64,000 nucleotides of DNA. Origin: Peromyscus leucopus (taxonomy: Eukaryota; Chordata; Mammalia; Rodentia; Cricetidae). Location of the stretch: contig NC_051075.1 in NCBI RefSeq assembly GCF_004664715.2, forward strand, positions 26,778,715-26,842,714, written 5' to 3'. The position numbers were made by a program, and so were the translations under genes. The notes under the pieces were generated by a model. That model did not search any database and had not been told where the DNA came from. It saw nothing but the letters and a program-made list of their open reading frames with translations. This document shows, piece after piece, positions 12,485 through 26,451 of the stretch; positions within the stretch are counted from its first letter, which is position 1; the number at the start of each line of letters is the position of its first letter.

Positions 12485-13170
12485 GTAAGCCCTTCCTGCC
12501 AGGCTTACTAAGAGTTTAGAGCTGAGGTTTCTCTGCTTGTTAACTGGGCATTCACTTCCTACATTTCCTCGGATATAGGACGCGAGAGTGTGCTATTTAT
12601 ATACTTGTGGTGTTCTTTCTGCTTTCTGGCCTTAATCTTTAAATACACATGATACATAATATCCCACCATAATTTATATTTAATTACTTGATTGTTGGAC
12701 TTTTGAAATGTTTATATATTTTACTATTCATTTCAAATAATGCATTTATATGTGGTGAGGACAAAATCATTGCTTGACTTTCCTAAATAGAAATTCCTGA
12801 GCAAAAGGTTGTGGTATCTGATGCTGTGTGCAATGATTATTTCTCCCTGATTGTAGTATTGACTTCTCTTCATTACTGTTTCATATGGAATATTTTGCAT
12901 TAGCACCTTAAAGCAAAGGTGAGACCTTGCATTGAGTGTCCATTATTATTGTGTTCAGAAATGGTGATATAAGGTATCAGAGGAGAAGGGAAGGGGATGC
13001 GAAAGTGAGCGTGAGTAGAAAACATTGTGACTGTGTGATGCCACAGCATGACTGGCAGAAGTAAGTCAGCCCTTCAGTGGTCACCAGAGGACTAGGGATT
13101 GCTTGCCTTTTTACAACCAGTATCGTATTCTCAAAGCCATGTAGCAATATTGTATATTTGCTTAAATTAA

Positions 13171-13391
13171 TTTGTTTGAGATTTTATTTTTATTTTATAT
13201 TTATGAGCATTTGCCTGTATGTATGTTTGTACACTGTATGTGTGCAGTGTCTGTGGAGCCTAGAAGAGGGTGCTAGATCTCTTGGAACTGGAGTTACAGA
13301 CATTTGTGAGTTATGGATGTTGGAAATTGAAGCTGGGTCCTTTGGAATATCAGCCCAGTGTTCTTAACTGTTGAGCCATCTCTCTAGTCCA
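13171..13391 (-). repeat. B3/B2-type SINE, antisense
   Basis: Ends in 'gagccatctctctagtcc', the reverse of the B2/B3 head, and begins with the A/T-rich tail. Internal 'gcctgtatgtatgtttgt' and 'ggaactggagttacaga' match B3-type elements. Confidence 0.75.
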
Positions 13392-13653
13392 TAACTGCTT
13401 AAATTTAAGTTACTGACATCCTTAATTTTATTTGTAAAGTGAAATTTTATTTGTGAGGTGAAAGAACTGTAAGAATCCCTGCCAAGATCTTCCTAGGGGA
13501 CTATGTGAAAGATTAGCTTCATTGTACTAATTTTAAAGATGATACATAGAATCTTAAAGGAACACTTCAAACACTGATAGGCTTGCACACTTAATTTATG
13601 ATTGAACATTTCTGTTATGATTTATCCTTCTCACTCTTTCTTTTTCCTTTTAG

Positions 13654-13767
13654 AGTTACCAGCTAGCTATTGCAGATTTAACTACAGCCGTCAACATGGA
13701 CAAGAACAGTTACGCAGCATTTTATAACAGAGCGTTGTGTTACACCAAGATAAGGGAACTTCAGATG
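13654..13767 (+). CDS. Ttc6: Ttc6 exon, TPR 9-10
   Basis: A strong pyrimidine tract and ttttag end at 13653; donor gtaaat begins at 13768. The 38-codon phase-0 exon reads SYQLAIADLTTAVNMDKNSY, then AAFYNRALCYTKIRELQM. Spacing to the next exon is exactly 34 residues. Confidence 0.88.
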
Positions 13768-16249
13768 GTAAATAACCATTTTAGTAAATGACAGATTTAA
13801 AGCATGCGAGATGCAACATGCATTCAATGGCTCCTTGACTTAGACAAGCAATCAATAAACAATATTTCATAAGCAGCATGCTAAAGCATTTGTAAACATG
13901 TTTAAAGCACCTGTATTTTCTACTTATCTCTGCTATAATCTTGGAAAATAATTCCTATGGAAATACACAAATAAAACTTCACAAACCACGAAGAACCATT
14001 TCAGAATAATATTGATTTCTTTCCTAGTGCTAAATCATCTCATTCAGTTTCTGTACCGTCATTTCATTTTATAATGCCTATACCATTATTTTAATGCCTA
14101 TATAAATTAGGAGACATTATATAAGTATCATCTGAGTAAATGTTTTACTGATCCACTGCCATACATAATTTTGTAGAAGTGATCACTAGCAATACTGTTT
14201 TACAACTCGGACCCAAGCTGGAACAGCTCATGGAGGTATTTGTTGTAGAATTTTGAGACTATACATGCAGTGAAGAGTACTGAGTCACGCGTTCCACCCG
14301 CAGGGACCGTTGACAGGGATTTGCTCATGTGCTACAGAACTTGCTACGGCAACCATATTTCGCTGTCAAACTCATTTGTGTTTTCTAATCCTGCTGCTGT
14401 TAGAGCCTCATCCTTTGTCAATATGGTTGATGTCAGTGAGAATCAGCTCAGTGTGATCACCCACCTGCAAGCTCCTTGCGGTTTGTTCCCTGCTCTCGCT
14501 TCCTTCCCCTGTCTCCAGGTTTCTCCTTTCTCAAGTCTGCCCTTTCCATAGCAGCAGTGAGCAGTGAGCAGCAGTGGGACTTCACACTCCCACTGATCTA
14601 AGTGGACACACTCCTCTGTCTGTAAAACTCAGCTAAGGCTGCTTACAGCTTCCAGAGATTTGGAAGTCACAGGGAGGACAGAGGCTGAGAAACCTCCTGT
14701 CCAGCAGAAGAATGTGACATTCCTGACAGCTAGCCCGGCAAGTTTGTCTTCCTCTACAGATGCAGACAAATGAATCATTAATTGTTAACAAGGCAGTTGT
14801 TAAAGGAGCTAACTAGAGGGTCATTTAGCAGGGACCTCCCAAGCAGGTGCCTTTGAGGACCTTCCTTACACCCCACATTCCCGCCTGAAGGTAAGCTCAG
14901 GCCAAACACAATGGGCTGGGCAAGGAAGGAACTCCCACATGTTTTCTCAGTTATGCGGAAAAGCCAATTCTAGGTAAATGAAGACCACGTAAGCGACTCT
15001 GAATAAATGGGACCAAAATAGGGTTGCAAACTATTGGTGGTTTTCAAGATGCCAGGACCCCAGAGCATTTCATCTGCTCATTTTACAGCTAACAAGGAAA
15101 GGAGAGCAGGGAGAGGCCACAGGACTTACCCAGGTCCCACAGGGAGCTGGAAACCTGTGCCGGCATCCACACCTTTGTTTCCTTCTGGGTTCGCCATCCC
15201 GAGGCAGCTTTGGAAAGCCATCTGACTCCAGATTGGATGGCATGTCATTTCAAAGTGTCACCAGCTCCCCTTTTGCCGACTTTCACCTGCTTTTCTACAT
15301 TCCTTCCGTCACTGGGCTGACCTACTTAGGCATTCTGTATGGATAGAGTTTCCTAAAATCTGAGCATGGTGAATATTTTTTTTGTTTGAAATTTGAATAA
15401 CTTGAGAGTAGTCATCATTTGTCGTTTTCAAGCATAACACTTAAACAATAGCAAAACCAAAATATGTATTATTGAAACACAAAGCTGAAGAAGTATAATG
15501 AAATTGAACCAGCTAGAATCTCTAAAGGCAGTTTTGTTTTTTTTTTCAAATTTGCTGTCTTTTACCCCCTCTGAAAAGTTACAAAAACATATTCAGACAA
15601 AAGTGGACATTGGAATCTATTTTAGGATCTCTGGATCAAGTAGCTTGTCAGATCGACTCCTACAGCCGGTAGATCATGAAGTTAGACAGGAAGAAGGCAA
15701 CTTACATGCTTGGTTTCTTCCTTCATTGCCCACAGAGGAGCCTTTATGCATGTCATGGTTCTATCAGGATGGTTTTCTGATCGTCAGTTTCCTCCATTCA
15801 GCAGGTCCTCATAGCCTTAGAACAGCATGGTGGCTTTTGACTCTACAATTCTATAATAATGAAAACAGTAGCTGTTGCCTTCTATTTATGGCGTATTGTA
15901 TGACAAACACCAGGCTACACACTGTATCATGATATAGCCAAGGCATTTCTGTTTTAGGCAGAAATTGAGGGATGGTGAGCACCATTGGGATTTCCAGGTT
16001 CTTGTGCCCCTAAACATAGATTTTGACAGCTACACATGTAGATAGTAGAAGGAAAAGGATGGTTTTATTAAGGGGATAAAGGCACTTCTAAGACTGGCAG
16101 TGGGTCATGGCTAGTGAAAAGTCAAAGTTTCCATAGGGCCTGAAGCAGTAGAATGGAGAATTTGTACTGTGCACACTTTTTTTTTTTTTTTTTTTCTCTA
16201 AATGCTCTGCTGTGTTGGCCTTGGGATAAGGTAAGGACTTTCTACACTG

Positions 16250-16482
16250 GTTTCGTTCTTTCTTTGTTTTTGCTTTCATTATTGTAAATTGTATGAGTGT
16301 TTTGCCTGCATATATGCCTATGTGCCGTGTGCACGCAGTACCCACAGAGATCAGAAAAGTTGGATCTCCTGAGACTAGAGTTATAGACAGTTGCGAATTG
16401 TCATGTAGGTGCTGGGAATCAAACCCGGGTTCTCTGGAAGAGCAACCAGTGCTTTTAGCCACCAAGACATCTCTCTGGCAAT
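16250..16482 (-). repeat. B3/B2-type SINE, antisense
   Basis: Contains 'gctgggaatcaaacccgg' and ends near 'ccaccaagacatctctctgg', the reverse of a B2/B3 head. Confidence 0.75.
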
Positions 16483-16609
16483 TTTACAAGCTATTTGATT
16501 CAGAAGTTTTAAAATAGATTCCAGTGATACTTTTCATGTGCAAATTTTGGCCTCACACTTTTGCAATATTTGTAAGTGGACTCTAAAATGTATTAAAATT
16601 TAATATTCT

Positions 16610-17018
16610 TGTAGCCAGAAGTTTCTCCGGACCTGCCCCACCCACAGTGAGGATGAATCTCTCCCACCCAATTCCCTCAACCCCTTCGTCCCAAGTAAAC
16701 ACACAGAGGCTTATATTAATTACAAACTGCATGGCCAATGGGTCAGGTTTCTTGCTAGCTAGCTCTTATAACTTAACTCAATCCATTCCTATTAATCTAT
16801 ATGTTGCCACATGGCCATGGTGTTACCGGTCTGCTGGCATCTTGTTGCTCTTTGCTGCGGCGGGTTGGCGTCTTCTCTTACTCTCCTTTCTTCTCCGGTC
16901 TCTTCAGTTTGAATGTCCCGCCTAACCTTATTCTGCCTCACCATTGGCCAAACAGCTTTATTTATCAACCAATCAGAGCAACACATATTCACAGTGTACA
17001 GAAAGACATCCCACAGCA
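16610..17018. mobile_element. Solo LTR with exact 6-bp target duplication
   Basis: Begins TGTAGCCAGAAG and ends CATCCCACAGCA (409 bp). It is flanked on both sides by TATTCT (16604-16609 and 17019-17024), an exact 6-bp duplication typical of class II ERVs. It contains CCAAT motifs in both orientations (ccaatcagag, attggccaa). It does not share ends or B1 modules with the other LTRs, so it is a different family. Orientation is not firmly set; A/T signals suggest antisense. Confidence 0.8.
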
Positions 17019-18204
17019 TATTCTAGTTTTGTAGCTGAGGAAACAGACTTCAAGTTAGGCTACTTTTCTTAAACTCAGAATCTAGTAACAGCAACTGACA
17101 ACACAAATCCAGAGAAAGCTATGGCTCTTGCTCTCTTAACCAAAACTTTTAGGTTAGACAAACTGGGAAATGTCTGCGATTTCAGATTGTAGAGATTTGA
17201 GGCATCAGGATCACGAATTCAAGGCTAATGTGGTCTCCAAAGCAAGCTCTGACCAGGTAGAGTTACATGGTATGACCTTCTCTATCTCAAGGGTCAGTAA
17301 AACAAAGAAAAACCAAACCAGAAAGCACCTTCAGTGTTCTCATCTCCACCACTCACCCTGGGCTTCCCTGAACTCTCATTTAAAATCTTTTCTCATGTTC
17401 AGCTGCTTGATGGCTCTCTAGGGCGTCCTACACACTCTGCAGTCTGTGAGTCCACAGAAGTAGTGAGCCAGACAAGGTGTAATGAACAGTGCAGGTGGTT
17501 CTTCAAGTATTGATAAATATTTTTATATGCCTAACAACATTTATATTTATATCGCAGGATACATATAAGATCTCTAATTGTACAGTATCTTTAGACACAC
17601 ATGCCGAGAAATAGGAGAGAAGGGCAAGTGGGCAGAAAGTTAAATTCTGTTTATTTTGCCTTTTGCAGTCAGCTGATACTGTAGTCACGAATGAGCCTTG
17701 TTTGACCAACCATGTGGCTCTTTTGAACAAATCATCCACTAAAAATCATGTAGAAGCATGCACCCATTAGTGCTTAGTGCAGAGGCGGCATCAGTGAAGC
17801 TTTGCCTCCTCGGTCAATGGAAAAGTGGTTCCTTCTTGGTGCATTCATTCTTCAAGCTCAGGTTGCTTTCTTTAAAAACAATGAGTCGATTTATCAACAT
17901 ACTGCAAACTTCCCTGTTTCCCTCTTCAGTCTTGTTGTGATCCCTTTTCATGGTGGTTTATTCATTTGGTAAATTTGTGATTGTTTTCCCTTTGATTAAA
18001 ACTTACCAAATGCCTGTTATGTGAAGGCAAGATGCTTGTCACTAGGTTTACAGTGATGAAAAGATTAAGCACTTGCCTCCTGCAGTTTAGACTTCAGTGA
18101 GGAAGTCAATGAAATCCTAAAAAGAATTTAAATTTCAAACAGGAAACTCCACTTGGCTTTCACGTGAATGTGATATTTGGAGAAAGTATCTGGTGGGTGT
18201 GTAT

Positions 18205-18205
<1 letters not shown>

Positions 18206-18253
<48 letters not shown>
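18206..18253. repeat. (TG)n microsatellite
   Basis: About 23 TG units followed by a G-rich stretch (ggggtgggggttgggggg). Confidence 0.95.
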
Positions 18254-18254
<1 letters not shown>

Positions 18255-18552
18255 GGGGTGGGGGTTGGGGGGCTGTTGAGTCCCTTCCTTCCAAACTATG
18301 CAATGCATATGAGCATGCATGGCAAACAGATGGCATGTGGACTACAAGCATAGTGAGTACTTATTTAAAATCAGCACTAGCCATAAATACTATAGCTAAA
18401 AGGAATCTTCAAGTTGAGCCTAGACTTACGTCACACTCCAGAACTGATCCTGAGATCCCACTCTGGGTAGAAGCATATTTGTCCCAGGGCAATGGGGTAA
18501 GCAAGGCTCTAAAGAGTTGCACTGTGGCTCTAAGTGACTTTTTTCTTTTTAG

Positions 18553-18672
18553 GCTCTAAGAGATTATGGCATTGTGCTGCTGCTTGATGCGGGAGAAAGG
18601 ATAGCATTAAATACCTTCATTAACCGTGGACTCATCTACACTGAACTAAAGCAGTATGGCTTTGCACTGGAG
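18553..18672 (+). CDS. Ttc6: Ttc6 exon, TPR 10-11
   Basis: Acceptor ttttctttttag ends at 18552; donor gtgagc begins at 18673. The 40-codon phase-0 exon reads ALRDYGIVLLLDAGERIALN, then TFINRGLIYTELKQYGFALE. This TPR is three residues longer than standard (37 between equivalent Ala positions), with the extra residues in the inter-repeat turn. Confidence 0.88.
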
Positions 18673-21600
18673 GTGAGCCTTCCTGTGGGTGTGGGCAAAT
18701 GACCTACTTGATTTCAGACAGCCTCAGAAACTAGTTTGTATTGCTACAGAACAGCAGCGTTAATGAGTGACAGTGTTAGCAAGACTTGTATTGAAATATC
18801 TGGGATAATTAATAGAATTTTTATGAAACCTAAGTAAGTACTTTCCCTTCATTTTAATTACAGCTGAATGGTTAATGTATTAATATTTTTTAATTAAGGC
18901 TATCATCTCCCAAAGGAAGTACATAGAAAATTCAATTAACAAAATTATTTGTACGTATTTTACTCTGTTCTACAATGTTCTTGCTCACTCACAATTTTCC
19001 TTCTCCTGTTGAAATTTGTCAAAATAAATCTGTTTCAAACTGGGTAGGACATAGGTGGGTAGAATGGGCTACTGAGAACATCCATTTAAGCCTTTAAGAC
19101 TAGGCCTTCAGGCCTGGAATTTATGGAAGTATATAGGAAAGAAACAGGCAGTTTTCAATTTATTGCATTGTAGAATAAATATAGTTCATAATCCTCATTT
19201 TAATGTTTATTATAACTTGACAGTAATTTTTGGAATTAAAATTTAGAAACAATACAAATATGGAATATCCAGTTGTAGTGATGGTCATTTTATGTATTTG
19301 TTACATCTATATAACCTTACATAATGAAATATTTCCTTGCTACATTACCTTTGACAGTGTTGCAAATTTATAACTTTAACTTAGAGATAAGGAAATGAAT
19401 CTTCAAAAGAGGTTAAATAAGACCTCTGAGCGGTAAGTACTGAGGCAGGCAGGATCTGAACTCAGGTCCCACTAGGTTATAAATGCTTTGTCCTTTCCAA
19501 CAAGGCAGTTTTAATGTTTGGGGAGTCAGGAGAGAATTACTCTTGACCTCTTCTTCACCTACCACACATTTAACTCAATAGCAAGTCTGCTTCTTTCTGT
19601 CACTGAAACATATTTTGAACTGTATCAGTTTTAATTGCTATTTTCTTCTCAACCGGGAAGTCCCAGGCGAGATTTGAACTCAGATCTCAGAACAGAATTT
19701 TCTGTCTTCTAGCCTACTGAACTAGCTTACCCTTGGCTTTGCCTTTTCACGCTTACCCTGGCACATGAATTCTCCACATAGCAGTCAAACAGACTGCTTT
19801 AAAACATAGAACAGACTCAGTCATTCCTCTGCCCCAAACCTGCAGTGACCCATAGCCCCCGACAAAACCTGAATTCCTAACCATTAAAACCCAGGTCCTA
19901 CTTGCTGTGACTGATGCTCGCTTCAGATTTTATCATCAGTCTTCTTTTCTGCACTGGAGTCATTCCACTCTGGCCTCTTTTTATCCTCTGGTAAGGCCTC
20001 TTCCGGCCCTGCTCTGGGGAGATCCATAACAGAGCTGTAGCTCAAAGCCCTTCTTTAATCCAAATTTCTAACTGAATATGGTCTTTCAATCAAAAGAAAA
20101 CTGAAAAATTGAAATATGATACTAAAAATATTAAAAGACCTCAAAATAAATTTGGAGATAGGATGAAGAAACACATGTCAAAGAGACCAGCAGAAAATAA
20201 GCCATAAGATGTGAGACTCAACTCCAATGATGTCAATAGTTATATTAAGTAGAAATGGGCAAAAGTCACCAAATCAAAGAATGGCATGTCAGATGGGAAT
20301 TTTGAAAAGTATCTAGCATATTCTGGGTATAAGAAATATACTTCAAATACAATGATGTGGATAGAGATATACAAGAAAGCATACAAAAGCAAAGTAGTGA
20401 TCCTTTGTGTAAAGAAAACAAGTCACTAAGAATTAAATAAAAACATATAAATGATGCAGACAGAGAAGAAACAATAAAGGTTATAAAAGTGTGTGATTAA
20501 AAACAACAACAACAAGATAAAGTCATAAAGCCTATCTATGGGATAAAAGATTTTTGGAAGGATCGATTGACTGAACCCTTAAGCGGCATGAGAACTAGAT
20601 AGATGGTGGGCAGCTGTCTGATGTCCCCAGGGCCAGCTGGATCAGGAAGCATCTGGACTGGAAACCTTGGGCTAGTGGTACGTTATATAGTATTAGAAGC
20701 ATTTGCCCGTGCCTTTTCCTTCTTACAAATCTACCAGGTGAAACAAAGGAATTAAAAATAGATTCAATAAGAGAATTCAAAAAATAGACATGATATTTAG
20801 GTGTCACACGGTACTGTTCAGGGGTTTGGTGCCTTAATTTTAAAAATATATGAGCAGCTGTAGATCAAATATCAGACATTTAAGGGTTGTAAAATTGCTA
20901 CCCCCAAAACACATTGTCATAGGTACTTAAAGATGATGGAATAGGGGCAAGTGTGTGGAGTGATGGCATCAGAGAGCTAAACTCACCCATGTAAGGAGTG
21001 AATAGCTGTAAATATGATATATCGCTCATGTGTTTTAGGAGTTTGAAGGCAAACACCAGAGTAACATATAAAGTTAACTGTCCTTAAGGCGTGGGACTAG
21101 GAGTAAGGAAAAGTGGAAGGCAGGGTCACTGTTTAGCATTCTATAGTTCTATAAGATGCCACCTACAATAGAATGAATTACTTTAGTAAGAATAAAAGTA
21201 ATAATATAGACATAGATACATCTTTGGATCTCTTTACAAATTACAAAATAAAGCGGTTCATGTTTAAATAAGCAGTAAGTTGGCAGAATTTGAGGATTTG
21301 GAGACAGCATCAGCTCCCATTTCAAGTACATTGGTGGTGATGGGAGTAAGAAAGATGTGACCATCTGTAGTTCCCAGAGAAGGGGAGCTGAGGGAGAAGC
21401 ATGGTAAATCAGGGCAGCAAGCTTCCACAGGAGATGGGTAATGATTCTCAGACACAGAACGAGGGATGCCTGGTAGATTGCTTACTTAGATTATATTTGA
21501 CGAGATAGCAGATTTCTGATTTCCATCCAGATCCTTCCATTTGGTCTGAAAATGTGCTGTGCAGCTTTAAGAGTAGGATCCCCACTTTGAGATTGGTTGA

Positions 21601-22899
21601 TGAGGACATTTCCTCTCATAGGGACCCCAAGTTTTCAATTTGACCTTATTCCCCAATTTTTTGGGGAATAGCAGAGAATCCATTCTACTTCTTAAGACAA
21701 GCAGGCTCTCCCTCTGATGACAATTAGGGAAAGCTTGTGAGAAGAGGAGGGGAGGGGAATGAGTGGTTAAGGCCTCTCTAGTTGAGCAGTGCCTTCTGGG
21801 GTTAGAGGGTAATGGTTACTTTTAAGAAGCACGTTTGAAGGGATTTCCTTTTGCCACGCCAGGAGAGTGTACCATCTCCCCACAGTTCAGCTTAGCTTAA
21901 GTGAAATAACAGCCAGAAATGCCCATGGAGATTCCTGTTGATGCCCATCTCTTGAGAAGATCACGGCCATTTTTATTTCTTAGAGGTTCTGGGCGCTTAC
22001 TTTAGAAGGTGTTTCGCCTCATTATAGCAACCAGTAAATAAGTCATATATAGTCACTACATAGGCATATAATATATCATATGAACATGACATTTGTTTTA
22101 TAGATATCATTTGATTATGAATTCAAGTTTAGTACTCTTCTTATTTGCTTTCATGCTGAAAAGAATTCTGCAAGATTTTGAGGTGATTCCAAGCTTCAGA
22201 CAACATTTTTCATTTTCCGGTCCATTTTGGCAGGCTCTCTTGCAGACTCAGCACTTTCAAAAAAATTCTCTGAAACAGCCTGTTTCTCAGGGCCATTCAA
22301 ATTCATTCCTGCCTGCTTTCTAAGTTTCACATCCTCGGGTTAGAGTTCCCATTTCTCCACTTTAGGAGGGCTTCTGGATCCTTGCACAGAATCATATACC
22401 TCCTCCCAGAAGCGTGGATTCGGGAAGTAGGTTCAAACATAACCAGCGTGTGTTCTGTTTGATCATCACTTACCTGCCTGGCACCTAATTGTCCAAAAGT
22501 CATGTAATTCCAAAGTTTTTTTTTTTTTTTTTTTTTTTGGAATTTCCAGGGGGGAATTTCCTTTTCTGCCCGAGAAGGGAAGTTTCCAGTGGTATAAACA
22601 ATGAAAGGAAGTAAATGAGATACTTTGTTACATACCACAGCACAGCACGGCAGGAAAAGTCCCTGTTCTTACGGTGGATACAAGTCACACAGACTCGGAA
22701 TGTTAATAACGATGGGCATTCCTTGTTCCATCCATTCTCATTAGATGAGATTCTGTGAAGAAAAAAAAAATCAAACGAAAGTTTAGGAAGATGTCTAGTT
22801 TAATGCTTTATGTGCTGTATACTTAGGTGGAATCAGAGTTGGGAGGACGTTTTAAGGAGATACGTGACAAATTAACAAGATCTTATAAAACTGTTTCAG
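18673..22899 (+). other. Ttc6 intron with ancient repeats
   Basis: 19380-19510 resembles a MIR SINE (gataaggaaatgaa ... ggatctgaactcaggtccc). 19640-20010 has L2/MIR-like features. 20090-20580 is A-rich and reads like a decayed L1 fragment. The rest to 22899 holds no feature I recognise; a T run at 22517-22539 is low-complexity. Confidence 0.35.
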
Positions 22900-22973
22900 G
22901 ATTATAAACAAGCTGCACTGATCAGCCAGACAAGTGTGAGCCTGTGTCAAGCTACGGCCATGTGCCACCACAG
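22900..22973 (+). CDS. Ttc6: Ttc6 exon, TPR 11-12
   Basis: Acceptor ctgtttcag ends at 22899; donor gtatgg begins at 22974. The 74-nt exon reads DYKQAALISQTSVSLCQATA, then MCHH and two bases of an Arg codon. The split codon joins cleanly with the exon at 27172, and the TPR spacing across that junction is exactly 34. Confidence 0.83.
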
Positions 22974-25900
22974 GTATGGAGCGCCATGGTTGTCAAAGGG
23001 GAAGCAGGCAATGGGGGGGGGGGTGTCAGCAGATGTAACCAGTTACAGCCCCATCCAGAAGACAAAAGGGAATGGGAAGGACGGAGGGAAGTGTGGCTGT
23101 GATAGACTACAAAAATGGTGATGGGTGTATAAAAAATCCTTCTATGAATCTGAGGACCTATCAGTAACACCCTTGTGCCTTCTAAGAAACTGACTTGTAC
23201 CAAATCACCAATTAAACATCTATACCATGCACTGAAGATGTCTGTTTGATTGAAGCCTATACACAAAATGTTGATTAAATGTATATATAGCTTGAAATAT
23301 CTAGTCATAAAATAATTTGTTCAGAAAGCCCATTTCTTGGAAAGGAGAGTGATTTTAAAATATTTTCAAGAAAAGTTTGCACCAGTCAGAGATATTTATA
23401 TATCTAAAACTACTGAAAACAATCCAAGAAAATATATTAAAATCTACAAAAATTCAATACTGAAGAGTTAGCTCTTTCTGAGATTTCTATACAAACACAT
23501 TATAGACAAAGTCAGTTAGAAATAACAACAGTAACCCACAACCCTCAGAACTGCAGAGGTTTTAATATGGAAACAATGTTATTGTTTAATAATAGTTTGT
23601 ACCATTACTTTTGGTAAGGGAAAGGATGCCAGTTCCTTTGGAGGATAAACTGGGGTGATTCATAGATTATAGAGGCACGTCTGTGCCAACACATGGTTTA
23701 AAAGACTAGCATAGGGTTTGAATTAGTTGGGAAACTGACATTCTAATTTTCCTTTTTTGGATGTAGATACACAGCTATATTTCCCCACGAGAAGTGAAGT
23801 TCTTTATTGTAGAAAAAAAGTAATATAGTGGTTGTAAATTCTGCAGATGCCTTGGGGTTAAAACCTGGCCTCAGACCTTTCATTATACACAGTCATACCT
23901 TTGTCTGTTTTGATGCATCGATCTTTGTGTGATCCATCTCTTTAAGCACTTGTCATTCTTAAGAAGAAATGGAATGGTGACTGATGTGTTTACTTTGGTG
24001 GATGTGTGCAGGCCAAAATGTCTGAGATCATTGCATCTGTCAACATTTGAAACATCCCACAACTCCGCTCAGCCTCGCTTCTATTTAACAGCTGTTAGAA
24101 TCGGCCAGTGCTTCCCTGTGTTGGGCTCATGTCTTTATGAAGTATGATCTTGGGGCACAACAGCCAAGCCTTTTTAAAGCCGCTACTGCTGTGCAGGTCC
24201 AAATAACCCACCTTCAGCAGCTCTCTAGGCTCTCTATTGTTCTCTAGGAATTTAAATCAACAGCCTCCACAGCTCAGAGTTTTAATTCTGTGTGTATTGA
24301 GTTTTCACAGTTTTACTGAACTTTAACAACAAGGAATATTTAGTGATTATCTATTTTTTTTAGAAAAATTATTTTGGCAACATACTTACACTGTGGAAGA
24401 ATGGCTTGCAACTATGGAACTTACTTTTGACATTTTTTTTTGATAGGAAAAACATAGTTTTTAACTCAGAAAGTTTTATAAAAATAATAAACCTTTAAAT
24501 TTTAGGGCTTTGTTCTTTGAACTAATGGAGTTGACCTTTGAAGCATTCTTTGTATATTTCTAGCTCTCACTCTTGTGGATACTAGGAGACAACATTCCTT
24601 AGGTTGAATATCCTACTTATTGCCCAATTTAATCACCAAGAGTGTTGTGGTAATGTGAACTTTTAGATCCCAATGAAAAAGCCATCTTTGTATTTTAAAA
24701 AAGGATAGCTATTACTTGGCTGTATGTCACAAACACATTTATCATACTTCTTTTGATATTTGCATAAGCTATTTTTAAGTCTAACTCTGGAAGCCACATT
24801 CTTCAGTGTTTGGAGGTATTTGTGATTTGTTTGTACAGTTCAGAAGGACATCTCTGGTCACATCTGTGATTACTGTAAATGCAGTGGGCCTGTGTGGGTG
24901 ACTCAGAGCAGACACTGTAAGTTTGAGCTCCTCCTGAGAGCGGTCATGTGACTTTTAAGCTTCATGTAAAAAAATTTATTTCAGGAAAACTTTTAATGTA
25001 CTTTGTATATATGGCAGCTGATGCTTAATGACTTATAGGTCAAGGAACACTTACCCTGAAGCGATATAGATATTCTTCCAGATCTTCCCACTGGATAACT
25101 GCCATGTTAGGGCTTACTCCAGTAGTAAGCAAGGGGGTGGGAGGAGGGGCACCTTGTCTTCATTTCTGCCACCTGGCCTGGCTGTGGCTTTCAGTCAGGG
25201 ATGATTTTAAGGTGCTTATCAGCTGACTTTAGAAAGTCCACATCTTCCCTTTAGGTTGTTTACTCAGCTGGATGGATTGAAGTGCACATCAGTGAGCATT
25301 GATAACTGGATAGCTGCAACACTATATATTCACTTGCCCTACAGTGTAATGGGCTTTGATTCACTGTCTGACTTGCTGCTGTGGGCTTTTGTAATTGGTT
25401 AGGCTACACAAAAGGAAAGATTGTGCTTTAGAAGCCCCATAGCAAAGTTTTAAATTCCTTGATGGGTAAGAAGAGCAGTGGATATGATACACACTGAATG
25501 GCAATATACTAGAATGCTCAATAATTTATAGTGAATATATGACAATGGTCTGGAAAAATACAGAATATTTAGACCACCTAGGTACATATTGTAACTAAAT
25601 ACTCCTCTACCCATTGGTAGAATTACTGAATATAAAAAAAACTATCAACAAATGTATTTTACACAGAATTCCTGTGCCATTTTTATTTTTGATAACTAGG
25701 GCTAATCCATATGTCGAATTGCTGATGTAATCCACCAAGATGGTACCTGGAGAGGCACCATGACCCCACGTTCAAATGGACTGGTACATCTTAACTAGTG
25801 GCAGCTACTGAGAAAGCAGTGCAGTTTCACTATAAACAACCAGGGAGATGGTCCTGTGATCTCTGAGTAACCACACACAGGATGAACTCAGAGGTTACTC

Positions 25901-26083
25901 CATGAGTCATGAAGGCCATTGTTAACTGTTGCCTGTCTGATCCATCCGAAGCCACATGTCCTGTGTCCTACTACTTCAGTGTCGATCCTCCTGTGATCTT
26001 CTAGATGGCGCTCAATGCACACCTTTGGGTGGTGTTTGATTTAAAAAATGTGGACACAGACTCACAAGGTTTTTTTCCCCTAA

Positions 26084-26294
26084 GATTTATTATTTATGTG
26101 TGTGTGTGTGTACCTGTATGAGTTTATGTGCACCACATTTGTGTAGGGTGCCCAAGGAGTCCAGAAAGCATCAGATCCCTAGAACTGTAGTTAGGAATGC
26201 TTGTGAACTGCCTGACATGGGTGGCTGGCAACCTAGCCTGGGTCTTCTGCAAGAGCAGAAAGCATTCTCAACCACAGCATCTCTCCAGCCCTCA
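26084..26294 (-). repeat. B3/B2-type SINE, antisense
   Basis: 'gcatctctccagccc' at the right end is the reverse of the SINE head; the left end is the T/A-rich tail with a short (TG)n. Confidence 0.8.
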
Positions 26295-26402
26295 ATTATT
26301 TTTGCTGGCATTCTGGACAAGCATTGAAAAAAATAGTTGTTAAGCCATATGCAAGGCCATTGTTTTCACTGATGTCCTCAATGAAATGGGATGTTCCTTA
26401 AA

Positions 26403-26404
26403 AA

Positions 26405-26449
<45 letters not shown>
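26403..26449. repeat. (AT)n microsatellite
   Basis: About 21 AT units. Confidence 0.95.

Positions 26450-26451
<2 letters not shown>

Larger units (their letters stand above)
13768..18552 (+). other. Ttc6 intron with B3, solo LTR and (TG)n
   Basis: Besides the repeats listed separately, 15060-15190 looks like a MIR remnant (ttttacagctaacaaggaaa ... acagggagctgg). 17170-17330 is a weak B1-like segment. The remainder (13770-15050, 15200-16080, 17330-18180) shows no recognisable feature. Confidence 0.45.

Noticed and set aside
15498..15932. A 144-codon frame in intron DNA
   Set aside because: No recognisable domain, no fitting splice sites in phase with Ttc6, and no TPR pattern; the TPR chain is complete without it.
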